From the NCBI RefSeq assembly GCF_949987535.1, contig NC_080080.1, positions 60,486,668-60,550,667 on the forward strand: a stretch of 64,000 nt of DNA. The letters run 5' to 3'. The notes beneath the pieces were generated by a model. That model was given only the letters and a program-made list of their open reading frames with translations, searched no databases and was not told where the DNA came from. Source of the stretch: Balaenoptera acutorostrata. Taxonomy: Eukaryota; Chordata; Mammalia; Artiodactyla; Balaenopteridae. Below are positions 1 to 13,073 of this stretch, in pieces; the stretch's first letter is position 1; each line of letters begins with the position of its first letter. Made by a program: the position numbers and the translations under genes.

Positions 1-1
1 A

Positions 2-541
2 ACTGAGGACAGTCTCAGGGACCTCTGGGACAACATTAAACGTGCCAACATTCGAATTATAGGGGTACCAGAAGAAGAAGAGAAAAAGAAAGGGACTGAG
101 AAAATTTTTGAAGAGATTATAGTTGAAAACTTCCCTAATATGGGAAAGGAAATAGTTAATCAAGTCCTGGAAGCACAGAGAGTCCCATACAGGAGAAACC
201 CAAGGAGGAACACGCCAAGACACATATTAATCAAACTGTCAAAAATTAAATATAAGGAAAACATATTAAAGGCAGCAAGGGAAAAAAAACAAATAACACA
301 CAAGGGAATCCCCATAAGGTTAACATCTGATCTCTCAGCAGAAACTCTGCAAGCCAGAAGGGAGTGGCAGGATATACTTAAAGTGATGAAGGAGAAAAAC
401 CTACAACCAAGATTACTCTACCCAGCAAGGATCTCATTCAGATTCGATGGAGAAATTAAAACCTTTACAGACAAGCAAAAGCTGAGAGAGTTCAGCACCA
501 CCAAACCAGCTTTACAACAAATGCTAAAGGAAATTCTCTAG
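2..541 (+). pseudogene. LINE-1 ORF1p, C-terminal part (open, 5' truncated by window edge)
   Basis: ORF1p is the trimeric RNA-binding nucleic-acid chaperone that coats L1 RNA. The frame is open from base 2 to the TAG at 539-541, giving 179 residues, roughly the last half of a typical ~340-residue mammalian ORF1p. The part seen covers the RNA-recognition-like core (RDLWDNIKRANIRIIGVPE) and the C-terminal domain with QARREW and the YPARISFRFDGEIK stretch, then the usual FSTTKPALQQMLKEIL end. No stop or frameshift occurs in the visible part. An internal ATG at 140 is not the real start; the reading frame enters from outside. Family assignment is secure; whether the N-terminal coiled coil is intact cannot be seen. 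Confidence 0.92.
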
Positions 542-599
542 GCAAGAAACACAAGAGAAGGAAAACACCTACAATAACAAACCCAATACATTTAAGAAA

Positions 600-3500
600 A
601 TGGGAATAGGAACATACATATCGATAATTACCTTGAATGTAAATGGATTAAATGCTCCCACCAAAAGACACAGGCTGGCTGAATGGATACAAAAACAAGA
701 CCCATATATATGCTGTCTACAAGAGACCCACTTCAGACCTAGGGACACATACAGACTGAAAGTGAGGGGATGGAAAAAGATATTCCATGCAAATGGAAAT
801 CAAAAGAAAGCTGGAGTAGCAATTCTCATATCAGACAAAATAGACTTTAAAATAAAGACTATTACAAGAGACAAAGAAGGACACTATATAATGATCAAGG
901 GATCGATCCAAGAGGAAGGTATAACAATTGTAAATATTTATGCACCCAACATAGGAGCACCTCAATACATAAGGCAAATACTAACAGCCATAAAAGGGGA
1001 AATTGACAGCAACACAATCATAGTAGGGGACTTTAACACCCCACTTTCACCAATGGACAGATCATCCAAAATGAAGATAATAAGGAAACACAAGCTTTAA
1101 ATGATACATTAAACAATATGGACTTAATTGATATTTATAGGACATTCCACCCAAAAACAACAGAATACACATTTTTCTCAAGTGCTCATGGAACATTCTC
1201 CAGGATAGATCATATCTTGGGTCACAAATCAAGCCTAGGTCAATTTAAGAAAATTGAAATCGTATCAAGTATCTTTTCCGACCACAACGCTATGAGACTA
1301 GATATCAATTACAGGAAAAGATCTGTAAAAATACAAACACATGGAGGCTACACAATACATTACTTAATAACGAAGTGATTACTGAAGAAATCAAAGGGGA
1401 AATCAAAAAATACCTAGAAACAAATGACAATGGAGACACGACGACCCAAAACCTATGGGACACAGCAAAAGCAGTGCTAAGAGGGAAGTTTATAGCAATA
1501 CAAGCCTACCTCAAGAAACAGGAAACATCTCGAATAAACAACCTAACCTTGCACCTAAAGCAATTAGAGAAAGAAGAACAAAAAAACCCCAAAGCCAGCA
1601 GAAGGAAAGAAATTATAAAGATCAGGTCAGAAATAAATGAAAAAGAAATGAAGGAAACAATAGCAAAAATCAATGAAACTAAAAGCTGGTTCTTTGAGAA
1701 GATAAACAAAATTGATAAACCATTAGCCAGACTCATCAAGAGAATAAGGGAGAAGACTCAGATCAATAGAATTAGAAATGAAAAAGGAGAAGTAACCACT
1801 GACACTGCAGAAATACAAAAGATCATGAGAGATTACTACAAGCAACTATATGCCAATAAAATGGACAACCTGGAAGAAATGGACAGATTCTTAGAAATGC
1901 ACAAACTGCCGAGACTGAACCAGGAAGAAATAGAAAATATGAACAGACCAATCACAAGCACTGAAATTGAAACTGTGATTATAAACCTTCCAACAAACAA
2001 AAGCCCAGGACCAGATGGCTTCACAGGCGAATTCTATCAAACATTTAGAGAAGAGCTAACACCTATCCTTCTCAAACTCTTCCAAAATATTGCAGAGGGA
2101 GGAACACTCCCAAACTCATTCTACGAGGCCACCATCACCCTGATACCAAAACCAGACAAAGATGTCACAAAGAAAGAAAACTACAGGCCAATATCACTGA
2201 TGAACATAGATGCAAAAATCCTCAACAAAATACTAGCAAACAGAATCCAACAGCACATTAAAAGGATCATACACCATGATCAAGTGGGGTTTATCCCAGG
2301 AATGCAAGGATTCTTCAATATACGCAAATCAATCAATGTGATACACCATATTAACAAATTGAAGGAGAAAAACCATATGATCATCTCAATAGACGCAGAG
2401 AAAGCTTTTGACAAAATTCAACACCCATTTATGATAAAAGCCCTGCAGAAAGTAGGCATAGAGGGAACTTTCCTCAACATAATAAAGGCCATATATGACA
2501 AACCCACAGCCAACATTGTCCTCAATGGTGAGAAACTGAAACCATTTCCACTAAGATCAGGAACAAGACAAGGTTGCCCACTCTCACCACTATTATTCAA
2601 CATAGTTTTGGAAGTGTTAGCCACAGCAATCAGAGAAGACAAAGAAATAAAAGGAATCCAAATCGGAAAAGAAGAAGTAAAGCTGTCACTATTTGCAGAC
2701 GACATGATACTATACATAGAGAATCCTAAAGAGGCTACCAGAAAACTCCTAGAGCTAATCAATGAATTTGGTAAAGTAGCAGGATACAAAATTAATGCAC
2801 AGAAATCTCTTGCATTTCTATACACTAATGATGAAAAATCTGAAAGTGAAATTAAGAAAACACTCCCATTTAATTGCAACAAAAAGAATAAAATATCTAG
2901 GAATAAACCTACCTAAGGAGACAAAAGACCTGTATGCAGAAAATTATAAGACACTGATGAAAGAAATTAAAGATGATACAAATAGATGGAGAGATATACC
3001 ATGTTCCTGGATTGGAAGAATCAACATTGTGAAAATGTCTCTACTACCCAAAGCAATCTACAGATTCAATGCAATCCCTATCAAACTACCACTGGCATTT
3101 TTCACAGAACTAGAACAAAAAATTTCACAATTTGTATGGAAACACAAAAGACCCCGAATAGCCAAAGCAATCTTGAGAACGAAAAATGGAGCTGGGGGAA
3201 TCAGGCTCCCTGACTTCAGACTATATTACAAAGCTTCAGTAATCAAGACAGTTTGGTATTGGCACAAAAACAGAAGTATAGATCAATGGAACAGGATAGA
3301 AAGCCCAGAGATAAACCCACACACATATGGTCAACTTATCTTTGATAAAGGAGGCAAGCATATACAGTGGAGAAAAGACAGCCTCTTCAATAAGTGGTGC
3401 TGGGAAAATTGGACAGGAACATGTAAAAGTATGAAATTAGAACACTCCCTGACACCATGCACAAAAATAAACTCAAAATGGATTAAAGACCTAAGTGTAA

Positions 3501-4414
3501 GGGCAGACACTATCAAACTCTTAGAGGAAAACATAGGCAGAACACTCTATGACATACATCACAGCAAGATTCTTTTTGACCCAGCTCCCAGAGAAATGGA
3601 AATAAGAACACAAATAAACAAATGGGACCTAATGAAACTGAAAAGCTTTTGCACAGCAAAGGAAACCATAAACAAGACCAAAAGACAACCCTCAGAATGG
3701 GAGAAAATATTTGCAAATGAAGCAACTGACAAAGGATTAATCTCCAAGATTTACAAGCAGCTCATGCAGCTCAATAACAAAAAAACGAACAACCCAATCC
3801 AAAAATGGGCAGAAGATCTAAATAGACATTTCTCCAAAGAAGATATACAGATGGCCTACAGACATATGAAAGAATGCTCAACATCATTAATCATTAGAGA
3901 AATGCAAATCAAAACTACAATGAGATATCATCTCACACCGGTCAGAATGGCCATCATCAAAAAATCTAGAAACAGTAAATGCTGGAGAGGGTGTGGAGGA
4001 AAGGGAACACTCTTGCACTGTTGGTGGGAATGTAAATTGATACAGCCACTATGGAGAACAGTATGGAGGTTCCTTAAAAAACTACAAATAGAACTACCAT
4101 ACGACCCAGCAATCCCACTACTGGGCATATACCCTGAGAAAATCATAGGTCAAAAAGAGTCATGTACCAAAATGTTCATTGCAGCTCTATTTACAATAGC
4201 CAGGACATGGAAGCAACCTAAGTGTCCATCGACAGATGAATGGATAAAGAAGATGTGGCACATATATACAATGGAATATTACTCAGCCATAAAAAGAAAT
4301 GAAATGGAGGTATTTGTAATGAGGTGGATGGAGTTAGAGTCTGTCATACAGAGTGAAGTAAGTCAGAAAGAGAAAAACAAATACAGTATGCTAACACATA
4401 TATATGGAATCTAA
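600..4414 (+). pseudogene. LINE-1 ORF2p (endonuclease-reverse transcriptase), three frameshifts
   Basis: ORF2p nicks target DNA and reverse-transcribes L1 RNA from the nick. The ATG is at 600 and the TAA at 4412-4414, near the usual ~1,275 codons. The endonuclease residues are all present in the pieces: QETH, NIYAPN, GDFN, RIDH and SDHN (600-1300). The reverse transcriptase (about 1980-2780) has [32 protein letters not shown] and the FADD catalytic box. The C-terminal zinc-knuckle-like pattern C-X3-C-X7-H-X4-C is at about 3980-4034. The frame changes near 1080, near 1328 and near 2865-2875. The first two each look like loss of one A in an A-rich run; the third looks like a 2-base loss. I find no nonsense substitution in the correct frame. 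It is a recently dead copy, not a host gene. Confidence 0.93.
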
Positions 4415-4813
4415 GGGAAAAAAAAAAAAAAAAGGCCATGAAGAACCTAGTGGCAAGACAGGAATAAAGACACAGACCTACTAGAGAATGGACTTGAGGA
4501 TATGGGGAGGGGGTGGGGTGAGATGTGACAGGGTAAGAGAGTGTCATGGACATATATACACTACCAAATGTAAAATAGATAGCTAGTGGGAAGCAGCCGC
4601 ATAGCACAGGGAGATCAGCTCGGTGCTTTGTGACCACCTAGAGGGGTGGGATGGGGAGGGTGGGAGGGAGGGAGATGCAAGAGGGAAGAGAAATGGGAAC
4701 ATATTGTATATGTATAACTGATTCACTTTGTTATAAAGCAGATGCTAACACACTATTGTAAGGCAATTATACTTCAATAAAGATGTTTGAGAAAAAGAAA
4801 AAAAAAAAAAAGA
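4415..4813 (+). other. LINE-1 3' UTR with G-rich tract and poly-A
   Basis: Follows ORF2 directly. It holds an A run at 4420-4433, a guanine-rich tract at about 4504-4525 and a second purine-rich block at 4643-4692. The G tracts are the conserved polypurine/G-quadruplex feature of mammalian L1 3' UTRs. The end carries caataaagatg, an AATAAA-type polyadenylation signal at about 4776, and an A-rich tail to about 4813. Confidence 0.85.
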
Positions 4814-6150
4814 GATATTTATCTAGACCTTTTCAAAATGAAACTTCAAAATCTGGATGGGGGAAATCCGTAAAATATTTTTATGGAAAACATTGGGAAT
4901 GACCAGATAAGAGGATTAAAATGGAGGAAGTAGTGAGGATGAGATAGTTACAAAAGGGACCTGGAATAGTGAGACTGGACACAGTATGGGAGCAAAGCGT
5001 GGATTTGAAACCAACTGAGATTTTGCTGGGCACTACGGTGGAACACAAGGAACACCTTACAGGTGAGCTTGATGGTGCAAGACTCAGCATTGTCTCCTTC
5101 CATTAGGCATGCTCTTTGAGCTTAAGACCTCAAAAATTATTCCTACCTAGAATTGGGGCAACTTCATTGACCAAACTTTCAGTTTGGAACTCTGTAGCTG
5201 ACTGGCATCTTAGTTGAACCCTCATCTCCCATCTTTTAAATCTTAATTATCTCTTTGTATCACTTGAATATATGTCCTTCTACGTCCTATTCACCTGGTT
5301 ATACATTTATCTGTAAGTGCATTTATAGGTGGAAAGCAACTTTTTAGTGACTGTATGTTAGTTCTTTCTATCTTCCTAATGCTTCACATGAAGTCTTGCT
5401 CATAAAAGGCATTTGAAAAGTGTTAAATATGTAATAGAAAAAAATCTGATGCAATAATTTTATAGTCACTTTGTAAGGAGGATGGATCAAGATAAATTGG
5501 AGGATCTTTTATTTGCTGCCCTTTTGTTGACTTGAAGAGAGTATAAATGATGACTGTGGGATGTGATAGATTGGAGGAGATAAATTAATCCACATCTGAA
5601 AAAAAGAAAGATGTAAAGGGGCCAAGGTAGAAGTGGAGCATGTTGGGAGATGGGGCAAGAGAAGTTTCAAGGGGACACTTTAAAAGAGAGAGGAACTGGA
5701 TGCTGTGGACCTAACTTGAAAACAGGAACTTGGAAGTAAAGGTTTATGCCCTGAGTTATGGAAAGCCCTTCGACTAATACCTTTAATAATCTTTAATAAA
5801 ATACCTATTCCTGAGAAGAATATACTAGAGATTTTTTAGAATGGCAGTGAACGAGGAGAAGAACTGAGTCCTGGTCAAGGAGGCAAGAATAGAAACTTCC
5901 CATAGGGAAGAGAATCAGTATATTCAAAATGTAAAATTTGAGATACTGAAAGATTAAATATGTTAACATGTGAAAATACAAAACATAGGTACTTAGACCA
6001 TAGCAAATACTCAAATGTTTACTTCTTTTCCTGAAACTTCAACTTTTCAGATGGCTGCTGAAATTCCTATTCATGTTTAAACAGGGAGAAGGTAGAATGA
6101 TGGGACCCACTGTCAAACTAACTTTTAAAACAAAGGAAATAAAGGAAAAA
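4814..6150. other. Unassigned sequence with a small L2/MIR-type remnant
   Basis: No gene is recognised. At about 5,330-5,430 the phrase ending cttgctcataaaaggcatttg resembles the 3' end shared by L2 and MIR repeats, sense orientation. A stretch at 5,500-5,720 may be a very old L2 fragment but is too diverged to assert. Short open frames here have no coding signature. Confidence 0.4.
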
Positions 6151-6514
6151 TTTTTTTTTTTTAATAAATTTATGTATTTATGTATTTATTTATTTATTTT
6201 TGGCTGTGTTGGGTCTTCGTTGCTGTGCGCGGGCTTTCTCTAGTTGCGTCGAGCGGGAGCTACTCTTCGTTGTGGTGTGCGGGCTTCGCACTGAGGTGGC
6301 TTCTCTTGTTTTGGAGCACAGGCTCTAGGTACGTGGGCTTCAGTAGTTGTGGCACGTGGGCTCAGTAGTTGTGGCTCACAGTCTCTAGAGCGTAGGGTCT
6401 GTAGTTGTGGCACATGGGCTCCACGGCATGTGGTATCTTCCCTGACTAAGGCTCGAACCCGTGTCCCCTGCACTGGCAGGCGGATTCTTAACCACTGTGC
6501 CACCAGGGAAGTCC
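6151..6514 (-). mobile_element. CHR-family tRNA-derived SINE, antisense
   Basis: Poly-T begins at 6151, so the A-tail is on the minus strand. The element ends at ...ccagggaagtcc (6514), the complement of the SINE head. The minus strand carries pol III promoter-like boxes of a tRNA-related head (tggcacagtggttaag; ggttcgagcc). A short A/T-rich duplication is likely (aggaaaaatt before, tggaaaattg after). Diagnostic for cetacean/hippopotamus genomes. Confidence 0.9.
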
Positions 6515-9500
6515 TGGAAAATTGTTTTTTAATATGAGGATAATGGAGACCTTGTGGGAAGGGCTGTGTCACGTTAAAATTTCCAATTGTTAGTGAATGG
6601 AAATGCTCGTCATAGTGAGACATGTGCCCAAAATACTATAAAAGGCAAGTTAAAATCCTTCAGTGGGAAGTAGTTCCCAGATGGCATAAGCCTGGGTAAA
6701 TGGTCCTGGTACTAGATAATCATTATCATCATCATCATCATCATCCCATTGCTCTTTGGCAGTATCTTTAAAATTACTACTTCTGGCACCTCTGACTTTT
6801 AGCTTCCAAGGTAGAAGAAGGTTGTTCCAGTTCCCTCTAACCTATTCCAATAACACTCTGTAACACTCAGCTACAATTTAAGAAATATACAAAGTGCAGT
6901 TTTGTTCCCTTCATCTTTGCTACCACCGCTGAAACTCCCTGACACTAGCTGTTTCTTCATTGACCATAAGGAGGTAGGCATTGTCAGAGATTGGGGTCCA
7001 ATCACAATCACAGAACACATCTGTACCACCTTAATGGTCCTTTTTATGTGTATCCCCTGGGACTAATAGGATTAGAAACTAGATTGAACTCTATAGAGCT
7101 CATCCTATCTACACAGTTCCTTCCAGGAAACTGTTTTATTTACATTTCCAGACAGCTGGGTTTGTATAAGATGATTGGACTTAAGTCATATCATCTCTAA
7201 GCTTCCACCATAACAGATTTGATCCCACTGCTTGACCCTCTAAAAGGGAGGATGAGTTAAGAAGCCTAGGAGCCTCCAAAAAGGAATATCAGACTCCACA
7301 ATTGCAACTGATTCAAATGAAAAAGAAAATGAGGAAGATAATACATAGAGATAGATATGGCTGCATAGAGATCAATTTAATAAAAAAATGATTTAAAAAA
7401 AATTGGTAGAAAAGATAGACTGGATGATATTTACCTAAGGATATATATTAGAGTGAAACAGAATGATACATGATGTACAATGAATGCTGAAATCTGCAAT
7501 GAGAAAAATGTATAGACAATAGAAAGGCTTTTTTGTTTTTATTTTTTTGTTCAAGGCATGATAAGGATTAAGGTGTGACTGTACAGTAAATCCATAGGTG
7601 TAATGTAAAGAGCTGAGGAAAGTAGATGTGCTTAACCACCTCCATTTCTTTTTCATGCAAACGGGAATAGGTTTTAGATGAGGAAGTTTAGGATAAACTT
7701 TGATGCAAAATCATAGTTGAGTGAAAAGACTGTAAGGGACAGTTTGGCAGCTCTTCCAACTCAGAACAATTGGAGCTCAGCTGCTATAAGAACTTGCATA
7801 TGCACTTGAAATTTTCTGTGATCTCCAAAGATTCAGGGAAAAAAAGAAAATGCAAGAAGACAAGAGACAGGCACCTACTGTCCCCGTTTTTTTCGAGGCA
7901 AAACTGGAGGCTGGAATGTAAATCAATAAGTATGCCTTCAGCACTGGGCAAAATTCTAGAATGGCTTATCGTATAGCTGATTTGCAAGAATATTTAAGAT
8001 TTAGAACAATGCTAGCCTAAATTCATCATATACTATATTCTAGGTTAGCCTCAATATTTCAGTAAATTAGATAAATGGTATTCAAGAAATGTATAGATAT
8101 AGTTTTCAGATGTTAGTCAGGAATCTGAATGAGTTTTCCATTGCATTCTTTGGAAGAAAATGGAGAAATGAGATCTCTGTGATAGCAAAGTACATACTTT
8201 TGTAAATCTGTACTTTTTTGAAAAATTTACATAGAATGGACTAGGTCACAAGTGTCTTGAAGAAAATGAGTATATTTTATTAATCTTGATATACCAGCAT
8301 GGAGCACATTGTAGATAATCAAAAAAAAAAAAGTTAAAATCTTACTGAGTGCAGGGTTGAATATTGAATAGATCCATTCAATTTTAGTTGGTTGTCTAAG
8401 CACTTTTGAGCAGGGACTGTACTAAAGAAAACATTGCAAGGTAGCCTTGGTTAAGGTTCCATGGATACTTCCGGACTGAATACTTGCTGGCAGTGATAAG
8501 TGAATCTACTTTTTATTTACAAATATACTTATGATTATTATCAGTTAGACTGAGACATTTGTGTCAACTTTGTAAGTAATTATATCTATAAGGCACAGAA
8601 AGTAGAAGCTCAAAGACTGATATTCTCTTTTAAATTTTTTTGAATGTGCCCAGATCTTTTGCAGAACTACCTTACATCATAAAAAGCTGGAAGTATTGGA
8701 GGAATTGTCTCTAGACCTGTAGTTATTTTCTGTATGTGATATGGTGACTAACTTGAGGTTGTATATTTAATGAGCTCGAAATACTTTAACTTAATACCTA
8801 GTTTCATTTTGCAATGAGCAAGGAAACTTTGACCTTACAATGAATGGATCAGAGTTGGCAAGAATTGTACATGGGACTTTTGTAATGCAGATTTCAGCTA
8901 ATGGACCATGTAATTAAAATGACCAATTGCTAATGCAGTTGGAGAAATTCCAAGAACTCTGATATGAAGCCTACCAATTACATTGTGTTTCCCACTACTA
9001 TCTAAGGGGATTAATAATTCTTTTCATTGGCTTTATTGAAATTCTTCAACAAATTTAAGAATACTTCAATTCATAATGGAAGAAATAGTATTATATCTAC
9101 TTGTCCAGTAAAGTACAGGAAATGAGAAAGGCATAGCTCATCTCTAAGTATCTATAATAGTTCTATCTGGTACTTCTTTGTGTAATAGTACTTTCATTAT
9201 TGTATTTTATCTCACTAATATTGAGTGTATATAAATGAATTCACAATATATTGATTTTTTTTTTTTGTCAAGGATTAATAAATAATCCAGATAGAGGTAA
9301 AAGGCAGGGAATAGCATACATAGATGAATCAATTTTTTTTAGACAGTGTCAGTAAGGAATAAAGAAGTTTTCTCATAATTAGAGCATTTTCTTCCCCTTC
9401 TTTAATTTCACTGCTAGATTTTTCCTAGGTGTTCAATAAATGTTTATGGAACAAGATTGAATCATCAATAACACAGTCACAGTAAAATTTTATTTTGAAA

Positions 9501-10854
9501 GGCATAGTTCCATTATTGACCTAAACATAAGTGATTTAAATCTCCGTGCTAAGCATTGTATATGATATTTAATTTTGAGTCAATGTATGTTAATTGAAAG
9601 AATGCATAAATAAATCCTCTACTCTTCAATTAGCTCTAACTGGAAGTTATTTTTTTTGGCAACATTGTATTACTCTAAAAGAAATTGAAGCATGTATAGA
9701 AGAATATCAACATTTATAATATCCGCGTTGTCAGAACTTGGCTGTTTGTTTTATATCATTCTCTTTATTTTTCTATATGTTTAAAGCATTTAGAAATTAA
9801 AAAAAAAACTTAGTTTGTCTTATTTTTGTTGGTGTTTTGCTTCTGTCTGAGCAATTTTATAACATTTATTAAATAAATAGTTTTGTGTTCATGCAGTACA
9901 AAGTGGTGGGAATATGGCTGTATGTAAAAACATAGTACATAGCTTTATGTCTTTTAAGTTCCTCCTCTGAAAAACATATAGGCATGAACTAGGCTAAAAT
10001 AAATATATTTTTAAATTCATAGCTGAGTTCTCAAGAAACTAAAGGAAATCTTTAAGTATAATACCTCCTTTTTCCCCAATAACACAGAAGGATTTAAAAG
10101 CTGAAATCAAAATTGCAAGCCAGTATGAAATCTGGGGCATTTCTTGGGACATAGAGAGGGAAAACATGATAAACAGCAAACTGGAATTTTAGGGAATAGC
10201 TAAATTGGGATGAGGATATTAGGTTTGGGCCTATGGAAGTAGAGAAAGTCAGGCAGAAGAATTTTCATAAAAGTTGTTTCTCCAACGAGATATACCCTTA
10301 ATGAAAGAGCATGATGAAAAAAAAACTACTGACCAGAAATGGAAAAGGATGTGAAAATCTGTCTGTTTTGACCACAGCTGCTGACAGGGGGATAAAGTGG
10401 CTCTTTAGAATGTGTGTCTTTGGCTCACCTCACACCAGTGTAGAGTTCTACTTTGTACTACCTGTTTTATACTACTGGTCAGGGAAACCGGGAGAGGCTG
10501 AGAGATTAAATCACAATAATCCTAGTTTGTTGAGATGACTTGCAGCAGAAGTCTTTAAAAATCCTCTCTGGAGGGAATCATCCTTAAATCAGGTCCCTAA
10601 TATTCTTCCACAGACTAATTCAATCAAATATGAACATACAACCAAAAAACCCCACAAATTTTCAAATATATGCAGGAGAAAAAAACAACTAACAAATTTA
10701 AATCCCAAGAACATCAGGCATTGAAATTATTGCTTACAGAATATAAAATAAGAAAGGATAAAATATATATATTTTAAAAAGTTTCCAAAGGATAAGAGAA
10801 TATAAAAAATAACCAAATAAAATTGAAAGATAATTAATTCAAAATTTGTATTAG
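6515..10854. other. Unassigned AT-rich sequence
   Basis: About 4.3 kb with no recognised gene or confidently named repeat. A short (ATC)n tract is at about 6,720-6,746. Small open frames (for example 10,311-10,538) have no domain, signal or composition that supports coding. Very old repeat remnants may be present but I cannot name them. Confidence 0.5.
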
Positions 10855-11850
10855 GATAAGCCAGGTTGTGCCACAGCAAAATGCAACAGTGACAACTAAG
10901 ATTACTTTCAAAATTTGTTTTACTTTATTAATTTTTTCTTCTAGTTCATTGAGGTATAATTGATATATAGCACTGTATAAGATTAGGTGTACAGAAAAAT
11001 GGCTTGACTTACATACATCATGAAATAATTACCACAATAAGTTTAGTGAACATCCATCATCTTGTATAGATACAAAATTAAAGAAATAGAAAAAAAAATT
11101 TTTTTCCTTGTGATGAGAACTCTTAGGATTTACTATCTTGACAACTTTCATATATAACATACAGCAGTATTAATTATATTCATCATGTTGTACATTACAC
11201 CACTAGTACTTATTTATCGTATAAGTGGAAGTTTGCAACTTTTTGACTGCCTTCTTCCAATTCCCCCTTCCCCCATCCCCTGACTCTGGTAACCACAGAT
11301 CTGATCTATTTTTCTATGAGATTTTTGTTTGTTTGTTTGTTTTGAAGTATAATTTACCTATAATAGTATGTTAGTTCCTGTTACATAACACAGTAATTCA
11401 ATATTTGTGTACATTACAAAATGATCACCAGGACTAGTCTAGTTACCATCTGTCACCATACAAAGATATTACATAATTATTAACTGTATTTCCCACACTG
11501 TAATTTTCAGAGGAGAGGGAGTTGGGGGGAGGATACAAACAAGTGAGGGAGATTAAGAGGTACAAACTTTCTGTTGCAAAATAAGTGAGTCACAGGTAAC
11601 AACTGTTACTTTTAGTGCCTCAAGGTTGACCAAGGACCAGGTGACTCTCTATGGTAGCTGTCTTCTATGCAGCAACTTAGATATCCAGGTGGATTAAAGG
11701 TCATGGTTCTGCCATCACAATATATGGTCCTCTTTTTGGCTAAGGCTGAGGGACAGCTGAAGGGCAGCAAACAAACTTATCTGATATTCTTCTAGGAAGT
11801 GACTCACACCATGGGGTTGAGAAATGTGTGGGAACATAGAGCATAATTTT
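10855..11850 (-). repeat. Old L1M 3' UTR fragments (antisense), possibly inside an older LTR
   Basis: Sequence at 10,925-11,330 (ttgaggtataattgatatat... to accacagatctgatc) and again at 11,340-11,505 (gaagtataatttacctata... ) matches the antisense 3' UTR pattern of old L1M (L1MA/L1MB-like) elements, in two pieces. The flanks at 10,855-10,920 and 11,560-11,830 resemble the two halves of a MaLR-type LTR, which would mean the L1M inserted into it; that part is a weak inference. Confidence 0.55.
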
Positions 11851-12354
11851 CTAGAACTGAAAAATTTAATAATTTAAATCAATACCTCAACTGATGGGTT
11901 AAATATAAGATATAGCAGAAAAGATAAATCATAAACTAAAAGATAGATTATAACTGATGATAATAAATTATTATGCATAAATTAATAATAAAATAAGTAA
12001 ATGCAGCACAGAGATGCTAGGATATAGAAACCTTGAAAAACAGCTTAAGTGACATACAAAGAGAGAAAAAGAAGACTGAACACATGCATAATTAGAGTTC
12101 TAAAAGGAGACTAGAGAAAAAGGGGAAGAAACAATGATAACATTTTTGGTGAGTTCATGAAAGGTACAAATTCAAATTCAAAAACCATCTCATGAGCTAA
12201 ACAGGTTAAATACGTAGAAATCCGTAGTCACAGCGTAGTGAATGCACAGAACAGCAAAGACAAGGACTCACTATAAGAGTCGCCAAAAATAAAAGAAATC
12301 TCATTTATAAAGGAGTGACAATCAGGCTGAAATTGAACATTAAAAGCCAGTAGA

Positions 12355-12546
12355 GGGACTTCCCTGGTGGTCCAGTGGTTGGACTTCACCTTCCAATGCA
12401 GGGGGTGCGGGTTCAATCCCCGGTTGGGGAGCTAAGATCCCACATGACCTGTAGCCAAAAAACCAAAGCATAAAACAAAAGCAGTATTGTAACAAATTCA
12501 ATAAAGACTTTAAAAATGGTCCACATCAAAAAAATCTTTTAAAAAA
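12355..12546 (+). mobile_element. CHR-1-like SINE (short, older subfamily)
   Basis: Begins gggacttccctggtggtcca, has a tRNA B-box-like gggttcaatcccc at about 12,408 and ends in an A-rich tail. A 13-base target-site duplication, aaaagccagtaga, is readable at 12,342-12,354 and 12,547-12,559. At about 190 bp with a short non-tRNA body it differs from the ~290-380 bp copies elsewhere in the window. Confidence 0.92.
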
Positions 12547-12579
12547 AAAAGCCAGTAGAAACTGTATGTTATGGGGAAG

Positions 12580-13073
12580 TGTTTTCGTCAGGATTCTCTA
12601 GAGAAACAGAATCAATAGGATATATAAAGATGTATATAAAAGGATGTATTATAGGAATTGACTAACACAGTGACAGAAGTTTAGAAGTCCCATGATCTGC
12701 TTGCTGTCTGCAAGCTGGAACCGGAGAAACCAATGGTGTAATTCAGTCTGAGTCAGAAGACCTGAGAATTGGGACTTCTATGGTATAAGCCCCCATCTGA
12801 GTCTGGAAACACAAGAACTGGAAGCACCTATATCTGAAGGCAGAAGAAGCTGGATGTCCCAGATCAAGCAGAGAGCAAAGTCACCCTTCCTCCATCTTTT
12901 TGTTCTATTTAGGCCCTCAAAAGATTGGATTATGCTTGCCCACATTCATGAGAGTGATCTTTACTCAGTCTACTGATTCAAATGCTAATCTCACAAACAC
13001 AGCCAGAAATAATGTTTTACCAGTTATCTAGGCATCTAGGTCCAGTCAACTTGACACATAAAATTGACCATCA
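12580..13073 (-). mobile_element. ERVL-type solo LTR (MLT2-like), antisense
   Basis: The + strand begins tgttttcgtcaggattctct and ends ttgacacataaaattgaccatca, the complement of an MLT2-type LTR. It sits between two halves of the older HAL1/L1M. The five-base flanks (ggaag and ccaga) do not match well, so the duplication has decayed or the ends are off by a few bases. Only an LTR is seen; no retroviral gene accompanies it. Confidence 0.7.

Larger units (their letters stand above)
1..4813 (+). mobile_element. LINE-1 element, 5' end outside the window
   Basis: A sense-oriented autonomous non-LTR retrotransposon. The window opens inside ORF1. ORF1 ends at 541, a 58-base spacer follows, ORF2 covers 600-4414, and a G-rich 3' UTR ends in a poly-A tail near 4813. 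Gene order, spacing and the roughly 3.8 kb ORF2 match a mammalian L1. The 3' UTR ends with the same gattcactttgttataaagc and caataaagatg signature seen in the copies at 15.2 kb and 25.2 kb, so all belong to one cetartiodactyl L1 lineage. Three frameshifts disable ORF2, so this copy cannot move itself. The duplication cannot be checked because the 5' flank is outside; a copy of the sequence after the poly-A (starting agagatatttatctag) should lie just before the 5' end. Confidence 0.95.

Noticed and set aside
1506..2882. Minus-strand frames within the first LINE-1
   Set aside because: Shadows of ORF2; A-rich sense DNA leaves the antisense frames open.
6240..6623. 127-codon minus-strand frame
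   Set aside because: Lies on the CHR SINE; its PGGTVVE-like words in another frame recur in every SINE copy.
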